Below are positions 1 to 6,095 of a stretch of DNA of 7,043 nucleotides, piece after piece (the first letter of the stretch is position 1; each line of letters begins with the position of its first letter). The stretch lies in assembly GCA_023266955.1 (NCBI GenBank), contig JAHFOH010000070.1, positions 1-7,043 on the forward strand, written 5' to 3'. Position numbers and translations under genes: made by a program. The stretch is from Nitrososphaerota archaeon. GTDB lineage: Archaea > Thermoproteota > Nitrososphaeria > Nitrososphaerales > JAHFOH01. Under the pieces are notes generated by a model. The model did no database searches. It was not told where the DNA came from and saw only the letters and a list, made by a program, of their open reading frames with translations.

Positions 1-207
1 GCTGTTTACTGCAGCATAGATTGTGTCGTCCCTAGAATCAAATACCATGTGGTATGTCGGAGGTAGGTAGGTTGGAGGTAGGTTGGAGCCTTTGAAATGC
101 GGACCAGTTAATCTCCAGTCACTTCTCGACGGCTTTCCTCTGAAAATGAAGGCGCCCTTTTTCGTTCCGACCAGAACAAGAACGCTACCAGCTTCGGGTT
201 TGGCCAT
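1..207 (-). CDS. BNR/YVTN-repeat (sialidase-like beta-propeller) protein, N-terminal part
   Basis: The frame starts at ATG 207-205 and is open for 69 codons to the left edge, so the C-terminal part lies outside the window. The N-terminus reads VLVGTKKGAFIF, then DWRLTGPHFKG, then YHMVFD and DTIYAAVNS. This is the first-blade pattern of proteins usually annotated as WD40/YVTN/BNR-like or exo-alpha-sialidase; real sialidase activity is not implied. No signal peptide is visible, so it is probably cytoplasmic. It follows the MoaD-like gene with no intergenic base and in the same frame. A run of six G (215-220, read as G on the minus strand) sits 7 nt before the ATG and can pair with the anti-Shine-Dalgarno sequence through one G-U wobble, which suggests translational coupling. 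A tandem pentapeptide LPPTY-LPPTY (residues 43-52) looks like an insertion just before YHMVFD. Family assignment is from memory of the motif and is fairly confident; the substrate is unknown. Confidence 0.72.
   Translation of the reverse strand, partial: MAKPEAGSVLVLVGTKKGAFIFRGKPSRSDWRLTGPHFKGSNLPPTYLPPTYHMVFDSRDDTIYAAVNS
52..81 (-). repeat. 15-bp tandem duplication inside the BNR-repeat gene
   Basis: Two adjacent 15-bp units at 67-81 and 52-66 match at 13 of 15 positions and encode LPPTY twice. The unit is a multiple of three, so the reading frame is kept. A second, 11-bp periodicity (GGTTGGAGGTA on the plus strand) overlaps it at 70-89. It looks like a local slippage duplication in a G-rich tract. 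Confidence 0.7.
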
Positions 208-477
208 CTACGTTCCCCCCGCAATCGATCTGATAATATGTATAACGTCTCCGTCTTTCAGTTTTGTATTCAGCTTGCCTTGAACGTTGACGCTGTTTAC
301 GAAGATGTTGACATATGGTCTGACTTTCCCCTTCTCGTCACAGACACGGTATTTGAACCCCGGGAAGCGGTCTTCAAGCTGCTCTATTGCAGTCTTGACG
401 GAGTGGGCGCGGACATCGACACTGCTTGAACCCTTCGTATATTCACTCAAGGCTAAGGGCATAAAGACTGTAACCAT
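208..477 (-). CDS. MoaD/ThiS-family ubiquitin-like sulfur carrier (SAMP-like)
   Basis: An 89-residue protein with the beta-grasp pattern of MoaD/ThiS/SAMP proteins: MVTVFMPLAL as the first strand, a helix with AIEQLEDRFPGF, then VNIFVNSVNVQ and LKDGDVIHIIRSIAGG. Family members are adenylated at a C-terminal Gly-Gly by an E1-like enzyme and then carry sulfur as a thiocarboxylate (molybdopterin, thiamine, cysteine or tRNA thiolation), or are conjugated to lysines. Here the Gly-Gly (residues 87-88) is followed by one extra Thr before the TAG stop, so a free diglycine would need trimming. The ATG at 477 is supported by a TATA-like box centred about 30 nt upstream, implying an essentially leaderless transcript. 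The downstream BNR-repeat gene begins at the next base, so they are almost certainly co-transcribed. No molybdopterin or thiamine genes are nearby, so the pathway is open. Confidence 0.85.
   Translation of the reverse strand: MVTVFMPLALSEYTKGSSSVDVRAHSVKTAIEQLEDRFPGFKYRVCDEKGKVRPYVNIFVNSVNVQGKLNTKLKDGDVIHIIRSIAGGT
215..220 (-). promoter_or_regulatory. G6 tract: probable ribosome binding site for the BNR-repeat gene
   Basis: Six consecutive G on the minus strand end 7 nt before the ATG at 207. The same bases encode most of the Gly-Gly tail of the MoaD-like protein, so one element serves both genes. Pairing to CCUCC requires one G-U wobble. A homopolymer of this length is also a site where a sequencing or slippage error would change the MoaD C-terminus. 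Confidence 0.45.
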
Positions 478-503
478 TCGCTGACCTTAACCGAAGCTGG
501 ACG

Positions 504-511
504 CTATATAA
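504..511 (-). promoter_or_regulatory. TATA box of the MoaD-like gene
   Basis: TTATATAG on the minus strand is centred about 30 nt upstream of the ATG at 477. Archaeal TATA boxes lie about 26 nt before the transcription start, which would put that start near 481, only a few bases before the ATG. No Shine-Dalgarno sequence is visible, consistent with a leaderless mRNA. Confidence 0.65.
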
Positions 512-547
512 TGACAAACTTTACGTCCCGAAAAGTCGGCTTACGCT

Positions 548-1000
548 CTATAATGATACTATGAAGTCGTTAATCAAAGCTCTGACCTCTTCAAAGATTT
601 CAGGGGAGGATAACTTGAAAGCATCCAAATCGATTTTGGAGAATCCTAGGCTAGGTGGAATTACAGATTGCCCGATAAAGCTCTTAGTCTTAGTATCTTC
701 CATCCAGATGGATACGAACGCCGGTTTCAGATTCAGCCGCGATCGCTCAGCTTCTTTATACTCGCCTTCATGGAAGACAGTTATTCTGGAGAGAGGTTGC
801 TGAATGTAAATGCACAATTCTATCTTAGGATCCTTCGGAAAGGGTATCCGGCCTGAAAACTCCTTTCTCAACTCGGTCCTCTGAGCGTATTCCTTTACGA
901 CTCCTCCGAAAACCTCGAAGATCTTTAGAATCCTCTGTGAGCCTACTTTCAGCACCTTCCTTCCCAGTTCGGCCTCTAGATCTTCGAAAGCGTATGCCAC
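548..1000 (-). CDS. Conserved-looking hypothetical protein, 150 residues
   Basis: I do not recognise the family. The frame starts with GTG at 1000 and ends with TAG at 548. The product is soluble-looking, with no membrane segment or signal peptide. Residues 1-50 are charged and mostly helical (AFEDLEAELGRKV, then FGGVVKEYAQRTELRKEF). The middle (about 58-100) alternates hydrophobic and polar residues as in a beta sheet (IELCIYIQQ, SRITVFHEGEY, AFVSIWMED). The end is helical again (SPEIFEEVRALINDFIVSL). There is one cysteine (Cys63) and no metal-binding cluster or nucleotide-binding loop. The GTG start is supported by a weak TTTAGA box about 30 nt upstream, the spacing used by other genes here. 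It lies on the same strand as its neighbours but has its own upstream gap. Coding status is likely; function is unknown. Confidence 0.7.
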   Translation of the reverse strand: MAYAFEDLEAELGRKVLKVGSQRILKIFEVFGGVVKEYAQRTELRKEFSGRIPFPKDPKIELCIYIQQPLSRITVFHEGEYKEAERSRLNLKPAFVSIWMEDTKTKSFIGQSVIPPSLGFSKIDLDAFKLSSPEIFEEVRALINDFIVSL

Positions 1001-1026
1001 TTTCCCTGTAGTATAGACGATGGCGG

Positions 1027-1033
1027 TCTAAAG
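1027..1033 (-). promoter_or_regulatory. Weak TATA-like box of the 150-residue gene
   Basis: CTTTAGA on the minus strand lies in a pyrimidine-rich tract, centred about 30 nt before the GTG at 1000. The sequence is a poor TATA match; the call rests mainly on the spacing, which equals that of the stronger promoters in the window. A GGGA 4-7 nt before the GTG could alternatively act as a weak ribosome binding site. Confidence 0.35.
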
Positions 1034-1071
1034 AAAAGGTTACGCCCCAGTTCTAACGACGAGCCTCTAAC

Positions 1072-1087
1072 TTTTGTGGTTACAAAA
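1072..1087 (-). terminator. Possible weak terminator after the HtrA-like gene
   Basis: TTTTGT and ACAAAA form a 6-bp inverted repeat around a 4-base loop, 5 nt beyond the TAA stop of the protease gene. The stem is nearly all A/T and therefore weak; the short T runs it brings are compatible with archaeal T-rich termination. Evidence is position and sequence only. Confidence 0.3.
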
Positions 1088-1092
1088 CATGA

Positions 1093-2256
1093 TTACTGCG
1101 ATGGTCTTACGCCCAATGTTACTGTGATAGTGAGCTCTTGGCCATTCCTGATCACAATCACATGAATCGTTTGTCCAGGGCCTGTTCTCTCCTCCAAGAA
1201 CGATGAGAGATCATCACCGTTCCGAATCTGGGTTCCGTCAATCTTGATTATCACGTCCCCGCCTATAACAACGGTTCTGCCTTCAATCTGAGTTTCATTG
1301 GTGCCACCTCGAAGACCCGCTTTGTCAGCCGGTCCTGCTTTCACGACTTCTATGATGAGCCAGCCTTTACTCGAAGGCAGATTCATAGTCTGTGTAATCC
1401 CTATTGTCAAGTCGGTGCCAACTACGCCCAACCAAGGATGGCCGAAGGAGCCTTTATCGATTAGAGAGGGCAGCTCTCTTTTGATGGCATTCGCCGGAAT
1501 CGCGAAGCCAACTCCAGAAAACTCTCCTGTCATACTCTGGATAGCCGTCGTTATTCCTACGACCTGACCATCATAATTCAGCAGAGGACCTCCAGAATTT
1601 CCGGGATTGATGGCCGCATCAATCTGAATTACATTCGGAATAGTGAAGCCTCCCCTCGCAGGGAGAGTTCTACCCAACTGACTGACAATGCCAGTAGTCA
1701 GACTGCCGCTGAGCCCGAACGGGTTCCCGATTGCAATTATAGGATCACCCACCCGTAATTTCGAAGAGTCCGCAAGGGCGATCGGTTTAAGTTGAGACGA
1801 AGGTGAACTCATTTTCAAAACGGCGAGGTCGCTGAAGGGATCTGTTCCTATTACTTGGGCAGAAAACGTGGAGCCATCTAGAAATATGACCTCAATGCTG
1901 ACTGCTTGTTCTACAACATGAAAGTTGGTGACAACGCGACCTTGTAGATCTACAACAAAGCCCGAGCCGAGGGCCTGTCCGCCTGGAAGTACAACCCTGA
2001 TCGATACGACTGAATCTTTAGCGTGTTCATAAACTTCTGCTGGCGAGGGAAGGCCGACTAATGTCTGATTAGTTCTTCGAACCGTCGAGAGTTGGCTCAC
2101 CTCACTCCTGAGGCTCAGTATTTCAGACCTGAGGTCTGAGATTTGTGACGAAAGGCTGGTAACCTGTGAAGAGAGCTGGATCGAATAGCCCGCTGATGCG
2201 GCAAGAACTACGACGGTTACTATGACGAGGAGGGTTCGTGCTCCGGTTGTAACCAT
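1093..2256 (-). CDS. HtrA/DegP-like serine protease with signal anchor and PDZ domain
   Basis: A 387-residue trypsin-like protease/chaperone of the HtrA (S1C) family, which degrades or refolds damaged proteins outside the membrane. Residues 8-28 are a hydrophobic signal anchor. Residues 29-57 form a Ser/Leu-rich coiled coil (LSSQV, LSSQI, LRSEI, LRSEV), which may mediate oligomerisation. The protease domain covers about 72-262, with the catalytic triad His113 (TNFHVV), Asp143 (FSDLAV) and Ser221 (GNSGGP), plus the GSGFVV and GNPFG signatures. One PDZ domain follows (about 270-385), with AGPADKAGL and GGDVIIKIDG. The single PDZ domain and N-terminal anchor resemble DegS/DegQ-like proteins and archaeal HtrA homologues. 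The ATG at 2256 is supported by TTTAAA centred 31 nt upstream, so although the gene follows the dikinase by only 43 nt it probably has its own promoter. All catalytic residues are intact. Substrates are unknown. Confidence 0.95.
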   Translation of the reverse strand: MVTTGARTLLVIVTVVVLAASAGYSIQLSSQVTSLSSQISDLRSEILSLRSEVSQLSTVRRTNQTLVGLPSPAEVYEHAKDSVVSIRVVLPGGQALGSGFVVDLQGRVVTNFHVVEQAVSIEVIFLDGSTFSAQVIGTDPFSDLAVLKMSSPSSQLKPIALADSSKLRVGDPIIAIGNPFGLSGSLTTGIVSQLGRTLPARGGFTIPNVIQIDAAINPGNSGGPLLNYDGQVVGITTAIQSMTGEFSGVGFAIPANAIKRELPSLIDKGSFGHPWLGVVGTDLTIGITQTMNLPSSKGWLIIEVVKAGPADKAGLRGGTNETQIEGRTVVIGGDVIIKIDGTQIRNGDDLSSFLEERTGPGQTIHVIVIRNGQELTITVTLGVRPSQ

Positions 2257-2283
2257 AACTTCCGGAAACCGCTGAGCTAAGCT

Positions 2284-2291
2284 GTTTAAAC
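2284..2291 (-). promoter_or_regulatory. TATA box of the HtrA-like gene
   Basis: The palindrome GTTTAAAC is centred 31 nt upstream of the ATG at 2256 and lies between the dikinase stop (2300) and the protease start. The implied transcription start is near 2261, giving an almost leaderless mRNA. No Shine-Dalgarno match precedes the ATG. Confidence 0.65.
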
Positions 2292-2299
2292 CTTTGAAT

Positions 2300-4984
2300 C
2301 TAGTTGGGCCTCAATGAGGCGTGAGCAGCAGCCAACCTTGCGAGTGGAATTCGATAAGGTGAGCAGCTGACATAGGTTAAGTTCAGATGGTTACAGAGTT
2401 CTATCGATTTTGGGTCGCCACCATGTTCCCCGCAAATTCCTATCTCCAGTTGAGGCTTAATCTTCCTCCCCAGCTGAACTGCGATTTCCATGAGTCGTCC
2501 TACTCCGTTGGCATCCAAAGTTTGAAACGGATTTTCCGTTAAGATTCCTGCGTCGATGTAGAAGGGAAGGAACTTGTTTTCAGCATCCTCCCGGCTGAAG
2601 CTGAAAGTGCCTTGGGTAAGATCATTGGTCCCGAAGCTGAAGAAATCCGCGAGCTCAGCGATTCTATCAGCGCATACGCAGGCTCTTACCACTTCAATCA
2701 TTGTTCCAAACATGATTGAGATTTCGAAACGGAATTTTTCCTCCACCTGCTTTCGAACTTTATCTACAATTTGTTTCACCGGAATCAGTTCCTCCCTCAT
2801 TGCGACTTGTGGAACCATGATCTGCGGTTCAGGCTTCACACCGTCTTGGATCAGTTCAGCCGTAGCTTCGAAGATGGCTTCCACCTGCATCTCGTAGATT
2901 TCAGGGTAGGTCAGCCCAACCCTAACACCACGATGACCGAGCATAGGATTCACCTCAGATAGAGCCTTGACTTTCTCCAACATCTTTTGTATTGTGGATA
3001 GCTCTGCGGCGTCTTCGCCTCTTGCCGGTAAAGCCTTGAGCCGCTCCCTGAGTTGTTCAGCACTGGGCAGGAATTCATGAAGCGGTGGATCAAGGAGGCG
3101 GATTGTAACCGGATGCCCTTGCATGGCCTTCAGGATTTCCTTGAAGTCGCGTTTCTGAAGTAGTAGAAGCTTATCCAATGCGCGCATCCTTTCTTCTTTC
3201 GTGTCGGCGAGAATCATATCGACGACTATTGGCAGGCGATCTGTTGCGTTGAACATCCTCTCCGTTCTGCAGAGACCTATGCCCTCTGCTCCGAGCTTTC
3301 TAGCCAGCTGAGCGCCTTCAGGCGTGTCAGCGTTCGCTCTAACGCCGAGTCTTCTGAATTCGTCCGCCCACTGGAGCAGCTCCGTCAACTCAGGAGTGGG
3401 CTCAGGATCTATGGTCGGAATCTCACCAAGGTAGACTGAGCCGTTAGTTCCATCTATTGTGATAATATCTCCCTCGTTCACGACGATTTGACCGACACTG
3501 AATTGTCCTCCAGAGATACGAATGTCGCTGCATCCGACTACACACGGCTTACCCATTCCTCTAGCGACAACAGCCGCATGACTGGTCTTCCCTCCTCTGT
3601 TGGTCAGAATTCCCTGAGCTGCAAAGAATCCGTGGATATCCTCGGGTTTCGTCTCCTCCCTCACCAAGATGACTTTCTGTCCAGTTCTCCCACGGCGTTC
3701 TGCTTCGTCAGCGTCAAACACGACCTTACCGAATGTAGCGCCAGGAGAGGCATTGATTCCGCTGGCTATTTTCTTAGGCTGCGCTTTCGGGTCTATTCTA
3801 CGATGCAGTAATTGCTCCAAATCATCAGGCTTGATTCTGAGAATACTTTCTTCCCTAGTGAGAATGCCTTCTTTGACCATCTCGACGGAGGTTCGTACCA
3901 AGGCTTCGGCATTCATCTTGGCATTCCTAGTCTGAAGCATGTACAGTTTACCCCCTTCCACCGTGAATTCTAGGTCTTGAGGCTCCTTGAAGTGCCGCTC
4001 CAGCTTATCGCTGATCTGAAGCAGAGTCTCATATCCAGCGGGCATCTCCTGCCTGAGTTTGTCAATAGGTTTAGGAGTCCTGACACCCGCCACAACATCC
4101 TCTCCTTGTGCGTTGGTCAGATAGTCACCGTAGAGCCTCTTCTCGCCCGTAGCTGGATCACGTGTAAAGACCACACCAGTCAAACTGTCGCCGGCTAAGT
4201 TTCCAAAAACCATAGTCACAATATTCGCCGCTGTACCATTGGCTAGGTCCGGTGTGATTTTGAATTCACGTCTGTAATCTACACAGCGCTTGCCGTTCCA
4301 GCTCCTGAACACCGCGGCTATCGCCTTCTCCAGCTGGAGATAGGGATCCGAAGGGAACAGCTCACCGGTCTGCTCATGTACTAGCCGTTTAAACTTCTGA
4401 ACAACATCTTTCAGACCTTCAGTAAGAAGTTCATCATCTGACTTCGCACCTCTCTTTCGCTTCGCCTCTTCAAACACCCTGGAAAACAATTCGTCATTTA
4501 CTCCAAGAACTACCTTCCCGAAGAGTTGAATGAAGCGTCTGTACGTATCATAAGCAAACCTCTCGTCTCCACTTTGCTCTACAAGGCCTTGAAGGGTATC
4601 TTCATTGAGCCCAAGGTCGAGCACGGTGTCCATCATTCCGGGCATGGAGATCGCGGCGCCAGATCTGACGGAGACTAGAAGCGGATTTTTGGAGCCACCA
4701 AACTTCTTATCCGTCATCTGTTCAAGCTTACGCATGGCCTCCCTAACATGATCCATGAGGCCATCGGGCAGTTTACCACCATTATCATAGAATCTGTTGC
4801 AAACTTCCGTGGTTATGATTAAGCCAGGTGGAACAGGTAGTCCCAACTGCTTCATTTCGCAAAGTCCTGCACCTTTACCACCAAGAAGTTTCTTGTTCCT
4901 CCCGTCTCCTTCGTCGAAGAAGTAGATGTCTTTGTAGACCTGTGTTTCCTTTATTCCACTTGCCAACCTTCCAGATGAGTCCAT
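2300..4984 (-). CDS. ppdK: Pyruvate, phosphate dikinase
   Basis: An 894-residue enzyme, typical full length for the family, interconverting pyruvate + ATP + Pi and phosphoenolpyruvate + AMP + PPi in the cytoplasm; it can serve gluconeogenesis or PPi-linked glycolysis. The N-terminal ATP-grasp region (about 20-355) has LLGGKGAGL and SVRSGAAISMPGMMDT. The swivelling phosphohistidine domain (about 405-520) has GGKTSHAAVVARGMGKP, with phospho-carrier His469; many family members have Met where Lys466 stands. The C-terminal TIM barrel binds pyruvate/PEP: GLCRTERMF (Arg573), TIRLLDPPLHEF (Arg629), GTMIE (Glu764), GTNDLTQ (Asn787, Asp788) and ICGEHGGDP (Cys851). By alignment from memory these match the catalytic residues of the Clostridium symbiosum enzyme. 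Thr467, two residues before the histidine, is the position phosphorylated by the plant regulatory protein; no such regulator gene is seen here. The ATG at 4984 is the only plausible start. The gene is divergent from the membrane protein gene at 5070. Confidence 0.97.
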   Translation of the reverse strand: MDSSGRLASGIKETQVYKDIYFFDEGDGRNKKLLGGKGAGLCEMKQLGLPVPPGLIITTEVCNRFYDNGGKLPDGLMDHVREAMRKLEQMTDKKFGGSKNPLLVSVRSGAAISMPGMMDTVLDLGLNEDTLQGLVEQSGDERFAYDTYRRFIQLFGKVVLGVNDELFSRVFEEAKRKRGAKSDDELLTEGLKDVVQKFKRLVHEQTGELFPSDPYLQLEKAIAAVFRSWNGKRCVDYRREFKITPDLANGTAANIVTMVFGNLAGDSLTGVVFTRDPATGEKRLYGDYLTNAQGEDVVAGVRTPKPIDKLRQEMPAGYETLLQISDKLERHFKEPQDLEFTVEGGKLYMLQTRNAKMNAEALVRTSVEMVKEGILTREESILRIKPDDLEQLLHRRIDPKAQPKKIASGINASPGATFGKVVFDADEAERRGRTGQKVILVREETKPEDIHGFFAAQGILTNRGGKTSHAAVVARGMGKPCVVGCSDIRISGGQFSVGQIVVNEGDIITIDGTNGSVYLGEIPTIDPEPTPELTELLQWADEFRRLGVRANADTPEGAQLARKLGAEGIGLCRTERMFNATDRLPIVVDMILADTKEERMRALDKLLLLQKRDFKEILKAMQGHPVTIRLLDPPLHEFLPSAEQLRERLKALPARGEDAAELSTIQKMLEKVKALSEVNPMLGHRGVRVGLTYPEIYEMQVEAIFEATAELIQDGVKPEPQIMVPQVAMREELIPVKQIVDKVRKQVEEKFRFEISIMFGTMIEVVRACVCADRIAELADFFSFGTNDLTQGTFSFSREDAENKFLPFYIDAGILTENPFQTLDANGVGRLMEIAVQLGRKIKPQLEIGICGEHGGDPKSIELCNHLNLTYVSCSPYRIPLARLAAAHASLRPN

Positions 4985-5020
4985 GCAGGTGTTCTTTGAA
5001 CTAAGCTCCCTTTGAATAGG

Positions 5021-5029
5021 TCTATAAGT
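5021..5029. promoter_or_regulatory. Candidate shared TATA box between the dikinase and membrane protein genes
   Basis: TCTATAAGT on the plus strand reads ACTTATAGA on the minus strand, so either strand gives a TATA-like core. It predicts a dikinase transcript starting near 4999 (about 15-nt leader) and a plus-strand transcript starting near 5052 (about 18 nt before the CTG at 5070). Alternatives are TATTCAAA (5011-5018, minus), at the leaderless distance from the dikinase ATG, and ATAAAAAA (5051-5058, plus), which would start transcription beyond 5070. The choice is uncertain. Confidence 0.4.
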
Positions 5030-5069
5030 TGTTTCTCCGCTTGACCAACCATAAAAAAGTGAAAACTAA

Positions 5070-6095
5070 CTGAAGACTTCGGGTTACGAGAGCAGAGTTC
5101 CGAAGGCACAGATTACTGGTCTACTCTTACTAGCCGTAGGTGTTTCCGTTCAAGTCATTTCGGGATACTGGGATGTCTACTCTCATCGAGCTACCTTTCG
5201 AAGCTTTGACCCTTGGTGGAATCCAGCCCATCTGTCCCTTTACTCAGGTTTCCTTGTTGCACTAGTTGGCGTTCTTCTGGGTGTTAAAGGAGAGAAGTCT
5301 TCGCTTAATCCTTTCATTCGAATCGGCTCCCTCGTAGCCGGAGTTGGAGTTGTGATAGAGATTGTCGCCGGCACTTGGAATGAGATTTATCATCGACTGT
5401 TCGCGTTGGAGCCGCAAATTGCTCCGGCGCATGCCCTCCTTGTCGTCGGGATGGTGATAGTGAACCTTGGCGCGATCTTGGGACTTTCGGTCCTCCTGAG
5501 AATTTCGAGAGAAAATCCGGCCGACTACACAGGTATGATGAAGCAGATCATTCTGGTCTCTCTCTTAGCATCATTTGCTGCTATTTGGCTCATCTCTGCT
5601 GGCTCAACAATGTATGTCGCCGGAGTCTATCGAACGATAGGAGGATATTTCGGAGGTGCCTTAGGTCTCGCTTGGACCGCTCCGTTAGTATTGATACCTG
5701 CGATGCGAACCGTGGACAGGTTTGGAACAGCCACCTTCATCGGACTAATTTACCAATTGGTGAACTTGCTTACGCTGGTCGTCTTCCTTGGAGAACAGCC
5801 GTATGTTCCTCTTGGAATTTTGTCTGCCTTTGCGTTTGACCTAACATACTTTGGAGTAAAGAAATTCGCCACTCCTAGATTCGCCGCCCTGTTGGTTGGT
5901 CTGTTGTCCGGTCCATTCCTCTTACTTACGTACTACCCCTTCACGCCCTCTATGTTAGGAATCCACTGGACGGATTCGCTACGATTCACTTTAGCCGCAT
6001 CAACTGTTGCTGGGTTAGTAGGAGGAATAACGGGCTACGCGGTCGTCGACAGAACTAGATCGCTAATTCTGAAAGTAGCGTCAAGAAGAAGTTAA
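5070..6095 (+). CDS. Polytopic membrane protein with duplicated W-H / PAH motif; start uncertain
   Basis: Unrecognised integral membrane protein. The first conventional start (GTG 5352) would give 247 residues, but the frame is open from 5070 and the extra 94 codons are clearly protein-like: a basic start (KTSGYESRVPKAQ), then a membrane helix (ITGLLLLAVGVSV) and GYWDVYSHR. The full 341-residue product has about ten predicted hydrophobic segments. Residues 32-54 (GYWDVYSHR, then PAH) recur at 101-121 (GTWNEIYHR, then PAH), giving Trp34/His39/His54 and Trp103/His108/His121 in equivalent places: a twofold internal duplication cut in half by the short model. Paired intramembrane histidines could bind metal or heme, but this is inference. 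No ATG, GTG or TTG exists in frame before 5352. CTG at 5070, directly after an in-frame TAA and preceded by AAGTGA, is the best-placed candidate; a lost base after GTG 5059 is the alternative. Its stop overlaps that of the convergent ArsR gene. Confidence 0.8.
   Translation: MKTSGYESRVPKAQITGLLLLAVGVSVQVISGYWDVYSHRATFRSFDPWWNPAHLSLYSGFLVALVGVLLGVKGEKSSLNPFIRIGSLVAGVGVVIEIVAGTWNEIYHRLFALEPQIAPAHALLVVGMVIVNLGAILGLSVLLRISRENPADYTGMMKQIILVSLLASFAAIWLISAGSTMYVAGVYRTIGGYFGGALGLAWTAPLVLIPAMRTVDRFGTATFIGLIYQLVNLLTLVVFLGEQPYVPLGILSAFAFDLTYFGVKKFATPRFAALLVGLLSGPFLLLTYYPFTPSMLGIHWTDSLRFTLAASTVAGLVGGITGYAVVDRTRSLILKVASRRS

Noticed and set aside
208..210. Pyrrolysine decoding of the amber codon between the MoaD-like and BNR-repeat genes
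   Set aside because: TAG also ends the 150-residue gene (548) and the dikinase (2300), so it works as an ordinary stop here; no pyrrolysine gene is in the window. Kept only as a check under the coupling finding.
528..539. Short inverted repeat CCGA-AAAG-TCGG between the MoaD-like and 150-residue genes, as a terminator
   Set aside because: Only a 4-bp stem with a 4-base loop and no following T run on either strand; such repeats arise easily by chance.
1093..2256. Recent transfer of the HtrA-like gene from a bacterium
   Set aside because: The family is common in bacteria, but the gene has an archaeal-type TATA box at the usual spacing and no visibly different base composition or mobile sequence next to it.
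2574..4198. Open frames of about 60-107 codons on the plus strand opposite the dikinase
   Set aside because: They are antisense to a strongly conserved enzyme, have no recognisable motifs, promoters or ribosome sites, and look like by-products of its codon usage.
5352..6095. Membrane protein starting at GTG 5352 (247 residues)
   Set aside because: It would cut the protein between two copies of an internal repeat and leave about 280 bp of clearly protein-like open frame unexplained; I prefer the longer model despite its unusual start.
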